A DNA stretch of 64,000 bases from Poriferisulfidus sp965221375 (GTDB taxonomy: Bacteria > Pseudomonadota > Gammaproteobacteria > Poriferisulfidales > Poriferisulfidaceae): NCBI GenBank assembly GCA_965221375.1, contig OZ244883.1:1-64000 (forward strand). The letters are read 5' to 3'. Shown here in pieces: positions 33,819 to 41,820 of the stretch; within the stretch, counting starts at the first letter, position 1, and each line of letters starts with the position of its first letter. Under the pieces are notes generated by a model. The model made no database searches. It was not told the origin of the DNA and worked only from the letters and a program-made list of their open reading frames with translations. Both the position numbers and the translations under genes were made by a program.

Positions 33819-34550
33819 ATGAGAAGAAGCGCCCTGGGCCATCTTGCGGCCACCTCTCCTTCTTCATGGCGCCGTTCCCCTCAGAAATTGGAAGGCGAAT
33901 CCATTCTGGCCAGCAGTCGCCTGCACCGGGAACTGCAAACCGGCGTTTCCGAATTGCCGGAAATCCCGGATTGGGGACCGTCGCAGCTTGAGACGCTGTA
34001 CCGATATTGCGAATTGCTCCGGAAGTGGAGCCGCACCTACAATTTGGTGGGCGTCCGTACGCTTCCTCAAATGGTGCCTTTGCATATCCTGGATGCACTG
34101 GCCTTGTCTCCTTTATTGCCGCCAAGAGCACGCCGCTTCCTGGACCTCGGCACCGGCGCGGGACTCCCGGGATTTCCTTTGGCGATCGCCTTGCCGAGGC
34201 GGCGATTCACCTTGTTGGACCGCAACAGCAAAAGAGCGCGTTTCCTGCGCATCGCCCTGCTGGAGCTGCAGTTGGAGAATGTCGAAGTGGTTCGCAAAGA
34301 AGTGGAGCAGTTCAAGGCGGAACCTTTCGACTGCATCATGGCACGTGCGGTCAGCGCACCGACGAACATCACCCGCATCTGTGCGCACCTGATTAAGCCC
34401 ACCACCCACCTGCTCCTGCCACAAGGCCCGAACTGCAAAGACGCACCACCACAAGGCTGGGACGTACAGCGTCGGTCCGTGAAAGTGCCGGGACATCCTC
34501 ACCCCACCCGCACGATTCTCTTGCTCCGCCAACCCCCCGACCCATCGTGA
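33819..34550 (+). CDS. rsmG: 16S rRNA (guanine527-N7)-methyltransferase RsmG (GidB)
   Basis: Methylates G527 of 16S rRNA. The core shows KWSRTYNLVGV, the SAM-binding loop FLDLGTGAGLPGFPLAI and ARAVSAP. From the ATG one base after the mnmG stop it has 243 residues, about 35 longer than usual at the N-terminus; a TTG at 33888 would give 220 residues nearer the family norm. The stop overlaps the parA GTG start. Confidence 0.95.
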   Translation: MRRSALGHLAATSPSSWRRSPQKLEGESILASSRLHRELQTGVSELPEIPDWGPSQLETLYRYCELLRKWSRTYNLVGVRTLPQMVPLHILDALALSPLLPPRARRFLDLGTGAGLPGFPLAIALPRRRFTLLDRNSKRARFLRIALLELQLENVEVVRKEVEQFKAEPFDCIMARAVSAPTNITRICAHLIKPTTHLLLPQGPNCKDAPPQGWDVQRRSVKVPGHPHPTRTILLLRQPPDPS

Positions 34551-35323
34551 CGCGAACGTTTGCTCTGTGCAATCAAAAAGGCGGCGTGGGCAAAACCACG
34601 ACGGCCGTCAACCTTGCAGCCTCCCTTGCAGCGACCGGCAAGCGCGTTTTGCTGATTGACTTGGACCCACAAGGCAACGCCACGACCGGCTGTGGCCTCC
34701 ACAAAAACTCAGTGGAGCAAAGCACGGCCGAAGTGCTTTTATTCGGCACCCCTCTGGCCGAAGCCTGTGTCCCGCTGTCTTCCTCGAATTTCGATATTCT
34801 GCCGGCCAACTCGTCGCTCACCCGCGCGGAAATCCAACTGCTCGACGAAGCGCGTCGCGAGTCTCGACTGCGCGAAGCCTTACAGGACTGCGCCTACGAT
34901 TATGTACTGGTGGACTGCCCTCCTGCATTGAACATTCTGACCGTCAATGCGCTGGTGGCGGCAGATCAGATTATTGTGCCGGTGCAGTGCGAGTTCTTCG
35001 CGCTCGAAGGTCTGGACGCCTTGCTGGAGACGATTCAGCGCGTCGCCCAACAGGCGAATCCGCACCTGAGTATCGCCGGCATTCTGCGTACCATGTATGA
35101 TGCGCGCAATAATCTAATGCGCGATGTCTCCGAACACCTGCTGGAACGTTTTGCCGACCAGGTCTATCGCACCATCATCCCCCGCAATATCGTGTTGGCG
35201 GAGGCCCCCAGTCACGGCAAACCCGTCTCCAGTTACAGCCCGCACTGCCTCGGCGCGACCGCGTATCTGAGACTGGCGGGAGAAATCTTGCGCCGAGAAA
35301 AAGCCGCCGGGAACGCCCCATGA
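34547..35323 (+). CDS. parA: Chromosome partitioning ATPase ParA (Soj)
   Basis: Deviant-Walker ATPase that moves ParB-parS complexes. The 258 residues have KGGVGKTTTAVNLA (11-24), DLDPQGNATTG and VDCPPALNILTVNAL. The GTG start overlaps the rsmG stop. This is the chromosomal ParA found next to mnmG-rsmG near the replication origin. Confidence 0.96.
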   Translation: MTRTFALCNQKGGVGKTTTAVNLAASLAATGKRVLLIDLDPQGNATTGCGLHKNSVEQSTAEVLLFGTPLAEACVPLSSSNFDILPANSSLTRAEIQLLDEARRESRLREALQDCAYDYVLVDCPPALNILTVNALVAADQIIVPVQCEFFALEGLDALLETIQRVAQQANPHLSIAGILRTMYDARNNLMRDVSEHLLERFADQVYRTIIPRNIVLAEAPSHGKPVSSYSPHCLGATAYLRLAGEILRREKAAGNAP

Positions 35324-36186
35324 ATTTGCCCCGCACCCGCCGTCTCGGATCCGGCATTGATGCCCTGTTGGGCCCCAAACCGACCACAGGCTCCGATTCG
35401 GCAGCGTCCGGCGTCACGGAAATCGAATTGGAGCGGCTGCGCCCCAGCCCCTACCAGCCGCGTACCGATTTCGATGAGGAGGCCATCAAACAACTCGCGG
35501 CCTCCATCCGCAAGCAGGGACTGGTGCAGCCAATTGTGGTGCGCCGGGTCGGAAACCATTTCGAACTGGTGGTCGGGGAACGGCGACTACGTGCCGCGCG
35601 CCTGGCCAAACTGAAAACGCTCCCCGCTCTGGTGCGGGAATTTTCCGACAACGACGCAGCGGCGGTCACTTTAATTGAGAACATCCAGCGCGAAGACCTG
35701 AATCCGATTGAAGAAGCGACCGCGTTACAGCGCCTTTCCAAACAACTCAATTACACGCACGAACAGATTGCCGATCTGGTCGGGCGGGCGCGGGCCACTG
35801 TGACCAACCTAATCCGTCTGTTGGAACTACATTCGGACGTTCAGGAGTGGGTACGCGAAGGCCACCTGAGCATGGGACATGTGCGAATGCTGATCACGTT
35901 ACCGAAGCCCCGCCAGCGGGAGCTTGCGAAAATGATTCGGGACCGTGGCCTGTCCGTGCGGGAGGCCGAGCGTCTCAAGGTACAGAAAAAATCGACGACT
36001 TCGAGGTCGAAACCGCAATTGGACCCGGATTTGCTCCACCTTCAACAGCGGCTGTCCGATCAACTGGGCTATACCGCCGCCATTCGCCCCAAGCGCCGGG
36101 GCAAAGGAGGAGAGTTGGTGCTGCGTTACGCCAGCGATGAGTCGCTGCAGGGACTTTTGGAACAGCTGGGCTATAAAGACGAGTGA
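35320..36186 (+). CDS. parB: Chromosome partitioning protein ParB (Spo0J)
   Basis: CTPase and DNA-binding clamp for parS. The 288 residues contain the box I/II region QPIVVRR and GERRLRAARLA, the box III ENIQREDLNPIEEATA, the helix-turn-helix (QIADLVGRARATVTNLIRLLEL) and a C-terminal dimerisation domain. The ATG overlaps the parA stop (ATGA). No perfect parS was seen nearby. Confidence 0.96.
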   Translation: MNLPRTRRLGSGIDALLGPKPTTGSDSAASGVTEIELERLRPSPYQPRTDFDEEAIKQLAASIRKQGLVQPIVVRRVGNHFELVVGERRLRAARLAKLKTLPALVREFSDNDAAAVTLIENIQREDLNPIEEATALQRLSKQLNYTHEQIADLVGRARATVTNLIRLLELHSDVQEWVREGHLSMGHVRMLITLPKPRQRELAKMIRDRGLSVREAERLKVQKKSTTSRSKPQLDPDLLHLQQRLSDQLGYTAAIRPKRRGKGGELVLRYASDESLQGLLEQLGYKDE

Positions 36187-36205
36187 GCGACCGTCCGGCG
36201 GGCCA

Positions 36206-37147
36206 CTAGGCCTCGCGTTCGGTAAGCGTTCCCACCAGTTCCTGCACGGACGCCATGTCGTGCCGCTGAAGATACTCACAGATCCCGTCGTTGATGGCGC
36301 GGCAGGCCAGCGGTTCATAAAACAGTCCGGTCCCCACGCCGACCGCGGTCGCGCCGGCGATTAAAAACTCCACGGCATCCTGTGCCGAGACGACCCCTCC
36401 CTGTCCGATAATCGGGATGTTGTGAGGCGCGGTCTCCTGATAGACCTGATGCACTTTCAACAGCGCAATCGGCTTGATCGCGGGGCCGGATAATCCGCCT
36501 TGTCCGGAACCCAGCACCGGAGTGCGTGTCTCGGCCTCAATCACCATCCCGGCCACGGTGTTGATGACCGCGAATGCATCGGCTCCCGCTTCCAGGCAGG
36601 CGCGGGCATTGGCGCGAATATCGGTTTGGTTGGGAGACAGTTTGATGATCAAAGGCTTGGACGTACAGGGCCGGCAAGCGGCCACGACTGCTGCCGACAT
36701 CGCCGGATCGTTGCCGAACTCCATACCCCCGGCCTTGACGTTCGGGCAGGAAATATTGATTTCAATGCCATCGATGGGCGAATCATCAAAAATGCGCGTG
36801 ACCTGCGCGTATTCCTCCACCGTCGCCCCGGACACGTTGGCGATAAAACGGGTCGCCGCAAAATCCAAGTTGGGCAGCACCTCCCGGACCACCGCCTGCG
36901 CCCCCGGGTTCTGCAGCCCGATGGAATTCAGCAGCCCATCCGGAGTTTCCGCCAGACGGTGCGCCGCATTGCCCAGCCGCGGCTCCAAAGTCGTGCCCTT
37001 GAGACACACGGCTCCCACGTCTTCGTGCGAGAAGCCCTCGACACGGGTGTATTCGTCCCCGAATCCGACGCAGCCGGACAGCAGCACCAGCGGCGTACGC
37101 AGGGACAGGCCGGCAAATTCCGTCGCCAGTGGATCAGTCGACGTCAC
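36206..37147 (-). CDS. pyrD: Dihydroorotate dehydrogenase, class 1B catalytic type
   Basis: Oxidises dihydroorotate to orotate in pyrimidine synthesis. Class 1 features are clear: catalytic Cys in NISCPNVKAGG, KLSPNQTDI, and the class 1B-like TLEPRLGN...ETPDGLLNSIGLQNPG. The GTG at 37147 gives 313 residues and a 14-nt overlap with gpsA. Class 1B enzymes work with the iron-sulfur flavoprotein PyrK, which is not in this window; most gammaproteobacteria use membrane class 2 PyrD instead. Confidence 0.9.
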   Translation of the reverse strand: MTSTDPLATEFAGLSLRTPLVLLSGCVGFGDEYTRVEGFSHEDVGAVCLKGTTLEPRLGNAAHRLAETPDGLLNSIGLQNPGAQAVVREVLPNLDFAATRFIANVSGATVEEYAQVTRIFDDSPIDGIEINISCPNVKAGGMEFGNDPAMSAAVVAACRPCTSKPLIIKLSPNQTDIRANARACLEAGADAFAVINTVAGMVIEAETRTPVLGSGQGGLSGPAIKPIALLKVHQVYQETAPHNIPIIGQGGVVSAQDAVEFLIAGATAVGVGTGLFYEPLACRAINDGICEYLQRHDMASVQELVGTLTEREA

Positions 37148-38108
37148 GTTGAATCTCGGACTGCGGCGGGCGGGCAAGCAGGGCGCCGACCGCCTCGGCA
37201 GGATTGATTTCTCCCGCCAGTATTCGTTGAATCTGGGTGCAGATCGGCAAATCCAAATCGTGCGTCTGGGCTAAGGCTGCAATGGCCCGAGCCGCGTAGC
37301 GGCCCTCGGTGACTTGCCCGATTTTTTCGCCGGCTTCCTCCAAAGTGCAGCCTTCCGCCAGCAGTTGGCCGAAGTGAAAATTCCGGGAATGGGCGCTTGC
37401 ACAGGAAAGCGCGATATCCCCCAATCCCGACAGGCCGAAAAATGTTTCCTTCTGCGCCCCCAGTGCGGTGCCGAGTTTGTCCAGCTCACGAACTCCTCGG
37501 GTGATCAGGGCGGCACGCGCGCTGTCGCCCAACCCCAGGCTGTGCGCCATACCGGAGGCGATGGCCAACACATTTTTGATGGCCCCTCCCAGTTGCACCC
37601 CCACCACATCGGTGCTGGCATAAACACGAAAGGTCCCATGATGAAAAACGCCCGCAGCCTGCTGGGCCGCATCCATGGTTCTTGCCGCCATGGCTACCGC
37701 CGCCGGCCTTCCGGCAATGACATCATCCGAGAATGAAGGGCCCGACAAGATCGCGCAAGGCGCCGGTTTCTCAAGTGCGTCTTCGGCAATCTCCAATGGC
37801 ATGCGCCCATCTTTCACATCCAGGCCTTTGCAGGTCAGAATCACCCCGGCGGAAGCCGGCAGATGAAGTTGGGACACCACTTCGGCGACTGCCGAAACCG
37901 GCACCGCCACCACCACCCAGTCACAGTCTTCCACGCTCTCCTCGAGCGTCGCCACTTGACGAATCGCATCAAAAATATCCGGATCGGATTCCACCGGCGC
38001 GCTTGCCGCCGTCGCCGAACGGCCCCACCAGCGTACTGGATGCGCGCGAGCCGCCTGTATGGCCAGTGCGGTGCCCCACGCGCCCCGACCTAAAACTGCA
38101 ATGTTCAT
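37134..38108 (-). CDS. gpsA: Glycerol-3-phosphate dehydrogenase [NAD(P)+]
   Basis: Makes glycerol-3-phosphate for phospholipids. The ATG at 38108 opens the Rossmann motif MNIAVLGRGAWGTALA; the protein has 324 residues with the catalytic lysine region GGAIKNVLAIASGMAHSLGLGDS. It follows secB by 10 nt, as in the secB-gpsA arrangement of other gammaproteobacteria. Confidence 0.96.
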   Translation of the reverse strand: MNIAVLGRGAWGTALAIQAARAHPVRWWGRSATAASAPVESDPDIFDAIRQVATLEESVEDCDWVVVAVPVSAVAEVVSQLHLPASAGVILTCKGLDVKDGRMPLEIAEDALEKPAPCAILSGPSFSDDVIAGRPAAVAMAARTMDAAQQAAGVFHHGTFRVYASTDVVGVQLGGAIKNVLAIASGMAHSLGLGDSARAALITRGVRELDKLGTALGAQKETFFGLSGLGDIALSCASAHSRNFHFGQLLAEGCTLEEAGEKIGQVTEGRYAARAIAALAQTHDLDLPICTQIQRILAGEINPAEAVGALLARPPQSEIQRDVD

Positions 38109-38118
38109 CCCGCTGGGA

Positions 38119-38598
38119 TCAGTGGCGAACCACCTTGTCCTGAATATGCTCCCACTGTTGCTTTTCGCGCTGTTCGCTGCGATAGAGCGCCCCAAAGCTG
38201 ATCGGCACCATCTGCAGGTCCTGAAAACCGGCCATATTCGCCAACTGCGCAATGGTGGAACTGACGTAGGGATACAGCGTATCCAGACAACGGGTCATCA
38301 GCAATTCATGCCCTTTTTCTTCGGACAGCCCGCGGATCAAGAACACGCCGGTGTAGCACACCTCGCAATCGAAAATCTCCTCTTTCCCTTCCATTCGCTT
38401 GACGTTGACAATCAGGGAAACCAGGTGACGGTCATTTTCGAGCGACACCGTTTCATTACTGATGTGGGCCTTGGTCTCCAGTTGCGTCTGGGGCGGATTT
38501 TTCCGTTCCGCCAAGGTCGTGAAAGTGGCGCGATTCAAGCGAATTTGATCAATGCCGAACGTGACATGCTCGTTGTATTCTTTGACTTTCACGCCCAT
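38119..38598 (-). CDS. secB: Protein-export chaperone SecB
   Basis: Tetrameric chaperone that keeps secretory preproteins unfolded and hands them to SecA. The ATG at 38598 gives 159 residues; an acidic, beta-rich fold with CEVCYTGVFLI and LYPYVSSTIAQLANMAGFQDL matches SecB. The stretch upstream in frame belongs to the grxC region and is excluded. Confidence 0.95.
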   Translation of the reverse strand: MGVKVKEYNEHVTFGIDQIRLNRATFTTLAERKNPPQTQLETKAHISNETVSLENDRHLVSLIVNVKRMEGKEEIFDCEVCYTGVFLIRGLSEEKGHELLMTRCLDTLYPYVSSTIAQLANMAGFQDLQMVPISFGALYRSEQREKQQWEHIQDKVVRH

Positions 38599-38614
38599 GT
38601 TGATGCCCGTCGTC

Positions 38615-38881
38615 TCAAGTCCCCGCCAACAAGGCATCCAGTTCGCCACCCACATTGAGTTCGGCCAAATCATCGAACCCTCCGACATGACGCTCGCCGA
38701 TAAAAATCTGCGGCACGGTTTTGCGCCCGCCGCTGCGCTCGAGCATGGCTTCCAGCTGTTCGGGATTCTGATCCACACGAATTTCCTGCACGTCCACGCC
38801 CTTGCGCTTCAGTAATTCCTTGGCGCGCATGCAGTACATGCAGGATGCACTGGAATAGACGACGACTTCCGGCGCGCTCAT
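38615..38881 (-). CDS. grxC: Glutaredoxin 3
   Basis: Small dithiol glutaredoxin, 88 residues, with active site CMYC (Cys14, Cys17) in place of the more usual CPYC, followed by KTVPQIFIGERHVGGFDDL, the glutathione-binding region. The ATG overlaps the stop of the upstream rhodanese gene by 4 nt. Order rhodanese-grxC-secB-gpsA matches the E. coli yibN operon. Confidence 0.95.
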   Translation of the reverse strand: MSAPEVVVYSSASCMYCMRAKELLKRKGVDVQEIRVDQNPEQLEAMLERSGGRKTVPQIFIGERHVGGFDDLAELNVGGELDALLAGT

Positions 38882-39303
38882 GGGGATGCCTCCAGAGGCA
38901 TGCCCGCTTCCTGCCAGGCCATCAGGCCGCCTTTCAGCGAGTAGACCGGCTGCAGTCCTTCGCGGGCCAGCAGCCGACAAGCGCGGTGCGACTGCACGCC
39001 ATTGCGGCAATAGGCAATCACCGGACCGCCTTGTTCCCGAATCTCGCCGATTCGCTGGGGCAGCTGGCTCAGGGCAATATGCTTTGCGTCAGGGATCTTC
39101 CCACCCCCTGCCGCCCGGTCTTCGCGCACATCCAGCGTCCACGCCGACTCGCGATTGATCAGCTGCACGGCCTGGGCCGCCGTGACTTCCTTGTAACGCC
39201 GCGTCAGGCGCCGAAATTCGGTCCAGACAATCATGCCCACCACAGCCGTCACCGCCCCCATCAGCAAGGGGTGGCGCTGTGCGAAATCCAGATATTCCTG
39301 CAT
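38878..39303 (-). CDS. Membrane-anchored rhodanese (YibN-like)
   Basis: A 141-residue protein with one N-terminal membrane span (about 11-28) and a rhodanese domain. The active-site loop is YCRNGVQS with Cys99, so persulfide transfer is plausible. It starts the rhodanese-grxC-secB-gpsA-pyrD run and lies 13 nt after an ArsR-type regulator gene on the same strand, which suggests joint control. Confidence 0.9.
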   Translation of the reverse strand: MQEYLDFAQRHPLLMGAVTAVVGMIVWTEFRRLTRRYKEVTAAQAVQLINRESAWTLDVREDRAAGGGKIPDAKHIALSQLPQRIGEIREQGGPVIAYCRNGVQSHRACRLLAREGLQPVYSLKGGLMAWQEAGMPLEASP

Positions 39304-39316
39304 AGGCAGTCGGGCG

Positions 39317-39652
39317 TCAGTGGACCTGGGGGCAGAAAATGGAACGCATCATATCCATCAGTTGAATAATCCGCGGGTTGCTGATTCGGTAGTAGACACA
39401 GTTGCCGTCACGACGCGGCTCCAGGATGCCGCATTCGCGCAAAATGGCCAGATGTTGGGAAATATTGCTTTGCGAGGTTTCGCAGGCGGCGGCCAGATTA
39501 TTGACCGACATCTCGCCGTCCCCCAGTATGCAAAGCACTTCCAGACGAATCGGATGCGCGATGCCCTTGATGGAGCGGCACGCCTGTTGAATCTCCTCAC
39601 GCGGTGCGTGTACTGAGTCGGATTCGGGAATTTGCGCATCCATAAACTGCAT
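39317..39652 (-). CDS. ArsR-family repressor, possible persulfide sensor (BigR/SqrR-like)
   Basis: A 111-residue winged-helix regulator with the recognition region SQSNISQHLAILRECGIL and wing RRDGNCVYYRI. It lacks the arsenic-binding CVC triplet. Cys41 (in RLEVLCIL) and Cys107 (in IFCPQ) are 66 residues apart, the spacing I recall for the sulfide-responsive pair of SqrR (41 and 107). With a rhodanese gene directly downstream, persulfide sensing is a reasonable inference. A start at 39643 is also possible. Confidence 0.85.
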   Translation of the reverse strand: MQFMDAQIPESDSVHAPREEIQQACRSIKGIAHPIRLEVLCILGDGEMSVNNLAAACETSQSNISQHLAILRECGILEPRRDGNCVYYRISNPRIIQLMDMMRSIFCPQVH

Positions 39653-39668
39653 TTTACATTAGCAAAAT
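39651..39668. promoter_or_regulatory. Candidate ArsR operator
   Basis: ATTTT-N8-AAAAT is an 18-bp AT-rich inverted repeat overlapping the first possible ATG of the ArsR gene, between it and the divergent def gene. Autorepression at this site is plausible. The arms are short, so chance is not excluded. Confidence 0.35.
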
Positions 39669-39755
39669 CGCAGACACGGACGGCTGGATGCTCTCCCTGT
39701 CGCCTGAGTTTGGGGCTAGAATAGACAAAACACCCTTCGCTACACCCCGTTTTTT

Positions 39756-40301
39756 ATGGCGATATTGAATGTCTTGCGTTTCCCGGACCCCCGTCTGCGT
39801 ACGGTGGCCCAACCGGTTGAAACCGTCACCGAGGAGACGCGCCAACTGGCCGCCGACATGCGCGAGACCATGTACCACGAGTGCGGCATTGGTCTGGCCG
39901 CCGTACAGGTCAATATTCCGCAGCGCGTCATCGTCATTGATGTCAGCGAGGAACAGGACCAGCCGATGTGTCTGATTAATCCGGAAATCACCGAAGCCCA
40001 GGGCCATCTGGAAATGGAGGAGGGCTGCCTGTCGGTTCCGGAATTCCGTGCACTGGTGCCGCGCCACGCCGAGATTCATTGCCGTGCCCTGAATGAACAG
40101 GGCGACGTGGTCGAAATCGACGCCGACGGTCTGCTGGCCATCTGCATCCAGCATGAGATCGATCATTTGGACGGTAAGCTGTTCGTCGATTATCTGTCGC
40201 CCCTGAAGCGGGAACGTATCGCCAGCAAATTGCGCAAGATGGCCCGCACGGGCCAGTTGCCCAAACGGGAGCGGGTCCCCGCCTATCAGGCGCCTGCCTG
40301 A
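39756..40301 (+). CDS. def: Peptide deformylase
   Basis: Removes the N-formyl group from new proteins. The 181 residues show the three motifs: GIGLAAVQ (with Val where Pro is usual, allowed in the consensus), EGCLSVPE and the metal-binding QHEIDHLDG. It precedes fmt by 9 nt, the classic def-fmt operon. Confidence 0.97.
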   Translation: MAILNVLRFPDPRLRTVAQPVETVTEETRQLAADMRETMYHECGIGLAAVQVNIPQRVIVIDVSEEQDQPMCLINPEITEAQGHLEMEEGCLSVPEFRALVPRHAEIHCRALNEQGDVVEIDADGLLAICIQHEIDHLDGKLFVDYLSPLKRERIASKLRKMARTGQLPKRERVPAYQAPA

Positions 40302-40310
40302 GAGCAGGCA

Positions 40311-41243
40311 GTGACTGCCTTACGGCTGATTTTTGCCGGAAGCGGCACTTTTGGCGCGACCGTTCTGCACGCCCTGGGCGAGAGTCCTCACCAGATTTGC
40401 GCCGTCCTCACGCAACCGGACCGCCCGGCCGGTCGACGCCTGCAGCTGCAGCCCACCGCCGTCGCCGAAATCGCCCTGGCGGAACAATGGTCCCTATTTC
40501 GCCCCGAAACTTTGGATTCAGCCACCCACGCACAACTGGCCGAGCTGAATGCCGACGTGTTGGTTGTGGTGGATTTCGGGCGAATCCTGCCCAAACCCTG
40601 GCTGGAACTGTGCCTGGGAGGAAGTCTTAATATTCATGCGTCTCTGCTGCCTCGCTGGCGCGGCGCGGCACCGATCGAACGAGCTTTAGAAGCGGGCGAC
40701 TCTGAAGGCGGCTGCACCGTAATGCTGCTCAATGAAGAAATGGACGCCGGAGACATTCTGCTGCAGGAAGCCGTGACGTTTGATGCGGATGAAACCGCCG
40801 CTTCCGCCCGCGCCCGACTGGCGCCTCTGGGTGCCCGATTGCTGTTGGACTACCTGAAAGATTTTGATCCGACCCATCCCCAACGCCAAACCCAGGATTC
40901 GACGGCCGCCTGCAAGGCCCCGGCACTGCGCAAACAGGAAGCGCCGATTGTCTGGGAGACCTCTGCGGCTCAAATCGCCGCCAAGATTCGCGCCTTCAAT
41001 CCTCGCCCCGTCGCTACCGCCCAGTGCGAAGGCGAGACGCTGCGCTTGTGGCACGCCCGCGCGCATCCCCTGGAAGAGCCGGCGGAACCGGGCCGGGTAC
41101 TGAGTGCCGATGTGACCGGCCTTTGGGTCGCCTGTGGAAGCGGGCAAGTTCAAATTACCGAACTGCAGCGCCCGGGTGGACGGCGTATGTCGGCCCGGGA
41201 TTTCTGCAACGCCCGCCCGATGCAGGGTCTGCGGCTGACTTGA
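40311..41243 (+). CDS. fmt: Methionyl-tRNA formyltransferase
   Basis: Formylates initiator Met-tRNA. The 310 residues from a GTG start contain the folate-binding LPRWRGAAPIERAL with preceding HASL and the C-terminal OB-fold domain. The rsmB gene that commonly follows fmt is missing here; DUF4390 and ntrY follow instead. Confidence 0.96.
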   Translation: MTALRLIFAGSGTFGATVLHALGESPHQICAVLTQPDRPAGRRLQLQPTAVAEIALAEQWSLFRPETLDSATHAQLAELNADVLVVVDFGRILPKPWLELCLGGSLNIHASLLPRWRGAAPIERALEAGDSEGGCTVMLLNEEMDAGDILLQEAVTFDADETAASARARLAPLGARLLLDYLKDFDPTHPQRQTQDSTAACKAPALRKQEAPIVWETSAAQIAAKIRAFNPRPVATAQCEGETLRLWHARAHPLEEPAEPGRVLSADVTGLWVACGSGQVQITELQRPGGRRMSARDFCNARPMQGLRLT

Positions 41244-41292
41244 CACATCGTGCATTGCTACACTGGACGGCCTGAGTTTGACGGGAATCAAC

Positions 41293-41820
41293 ATGCGTAA
41301 GGGGTTGTGTTTGGGGTTGCTGTGGGGCCTGATGGCCGCGGCCCCGGCCGCACAGGCTGAACTGCAATTGAATGAGCTGCGTCCCTATCTGGCGGCGCGC
41401 ACCATCATGCTGGATGCCCAATTGCACCTCAATGATGACACCGACCGCCTCGCTCGCGCCCTGTTGCGTGGCGCGGTGTGGCTGGAAATCCAAGTCACCC
41501 TACACCGTGAAGGCAACTGGCTGCCGGACCAGCAACTGGGCCAACTTACGTTGGTGCGGCGCCTGTCTTACGAGCCGCAGCAAACCTTGTATCACGTCAG
41601 CGAACTGAACTATGACAAACAGCGGGATTTCCCGACGCTGGCGGGGGCATTGGCGCATTTGTTGCGCCTGCAGGCACTGCCGGTCGTGCGCCTTGACCAC
41701 CTGCCGCAAGAACCCCCCACCCACGGTGAAATCCAGGCCCGCCTGTACGCCAACACCGTCCCCATGACTTTGCCGGCACTGGACTGGCGCACCGAGAAGA
41801 TCCGATGGCTCCTGCCTTGA
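41293..41820 (+). CDS. DUF4390 exported protein upstream of ntrY
   Basis: A 175-residue protein with a signal peptide (MRKGLCLGLLWGLMAAAPAAQA) and a mature beta-rich domain. The family is found just before NtrY-type kinases in many beta- and gammaproteobacteria and has no known function. The ATG at 41293 is preferred over a TTG at 41278. The stop overlaps the ntrY start by 16 nt, indicating coupling; a periplasmic input to NtrY is an attractive but untested idea. Confidence 0.85.
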   Translation: MRKGLCLGLLWGLMAAAPAAQAELQLNELRPYLAARTIMLDAQLHLNDDTDRLARALLRGAVWLEIQVTLHREGNWLPDQQLGQLTLVRRLSYEPQQTLYHVSELNYDKQRDFPTLAGALAHLLRLQALPVVRLDHLPQEPPTHGEIQARLYANTVPMTLPALDWRTEKIRWLLP

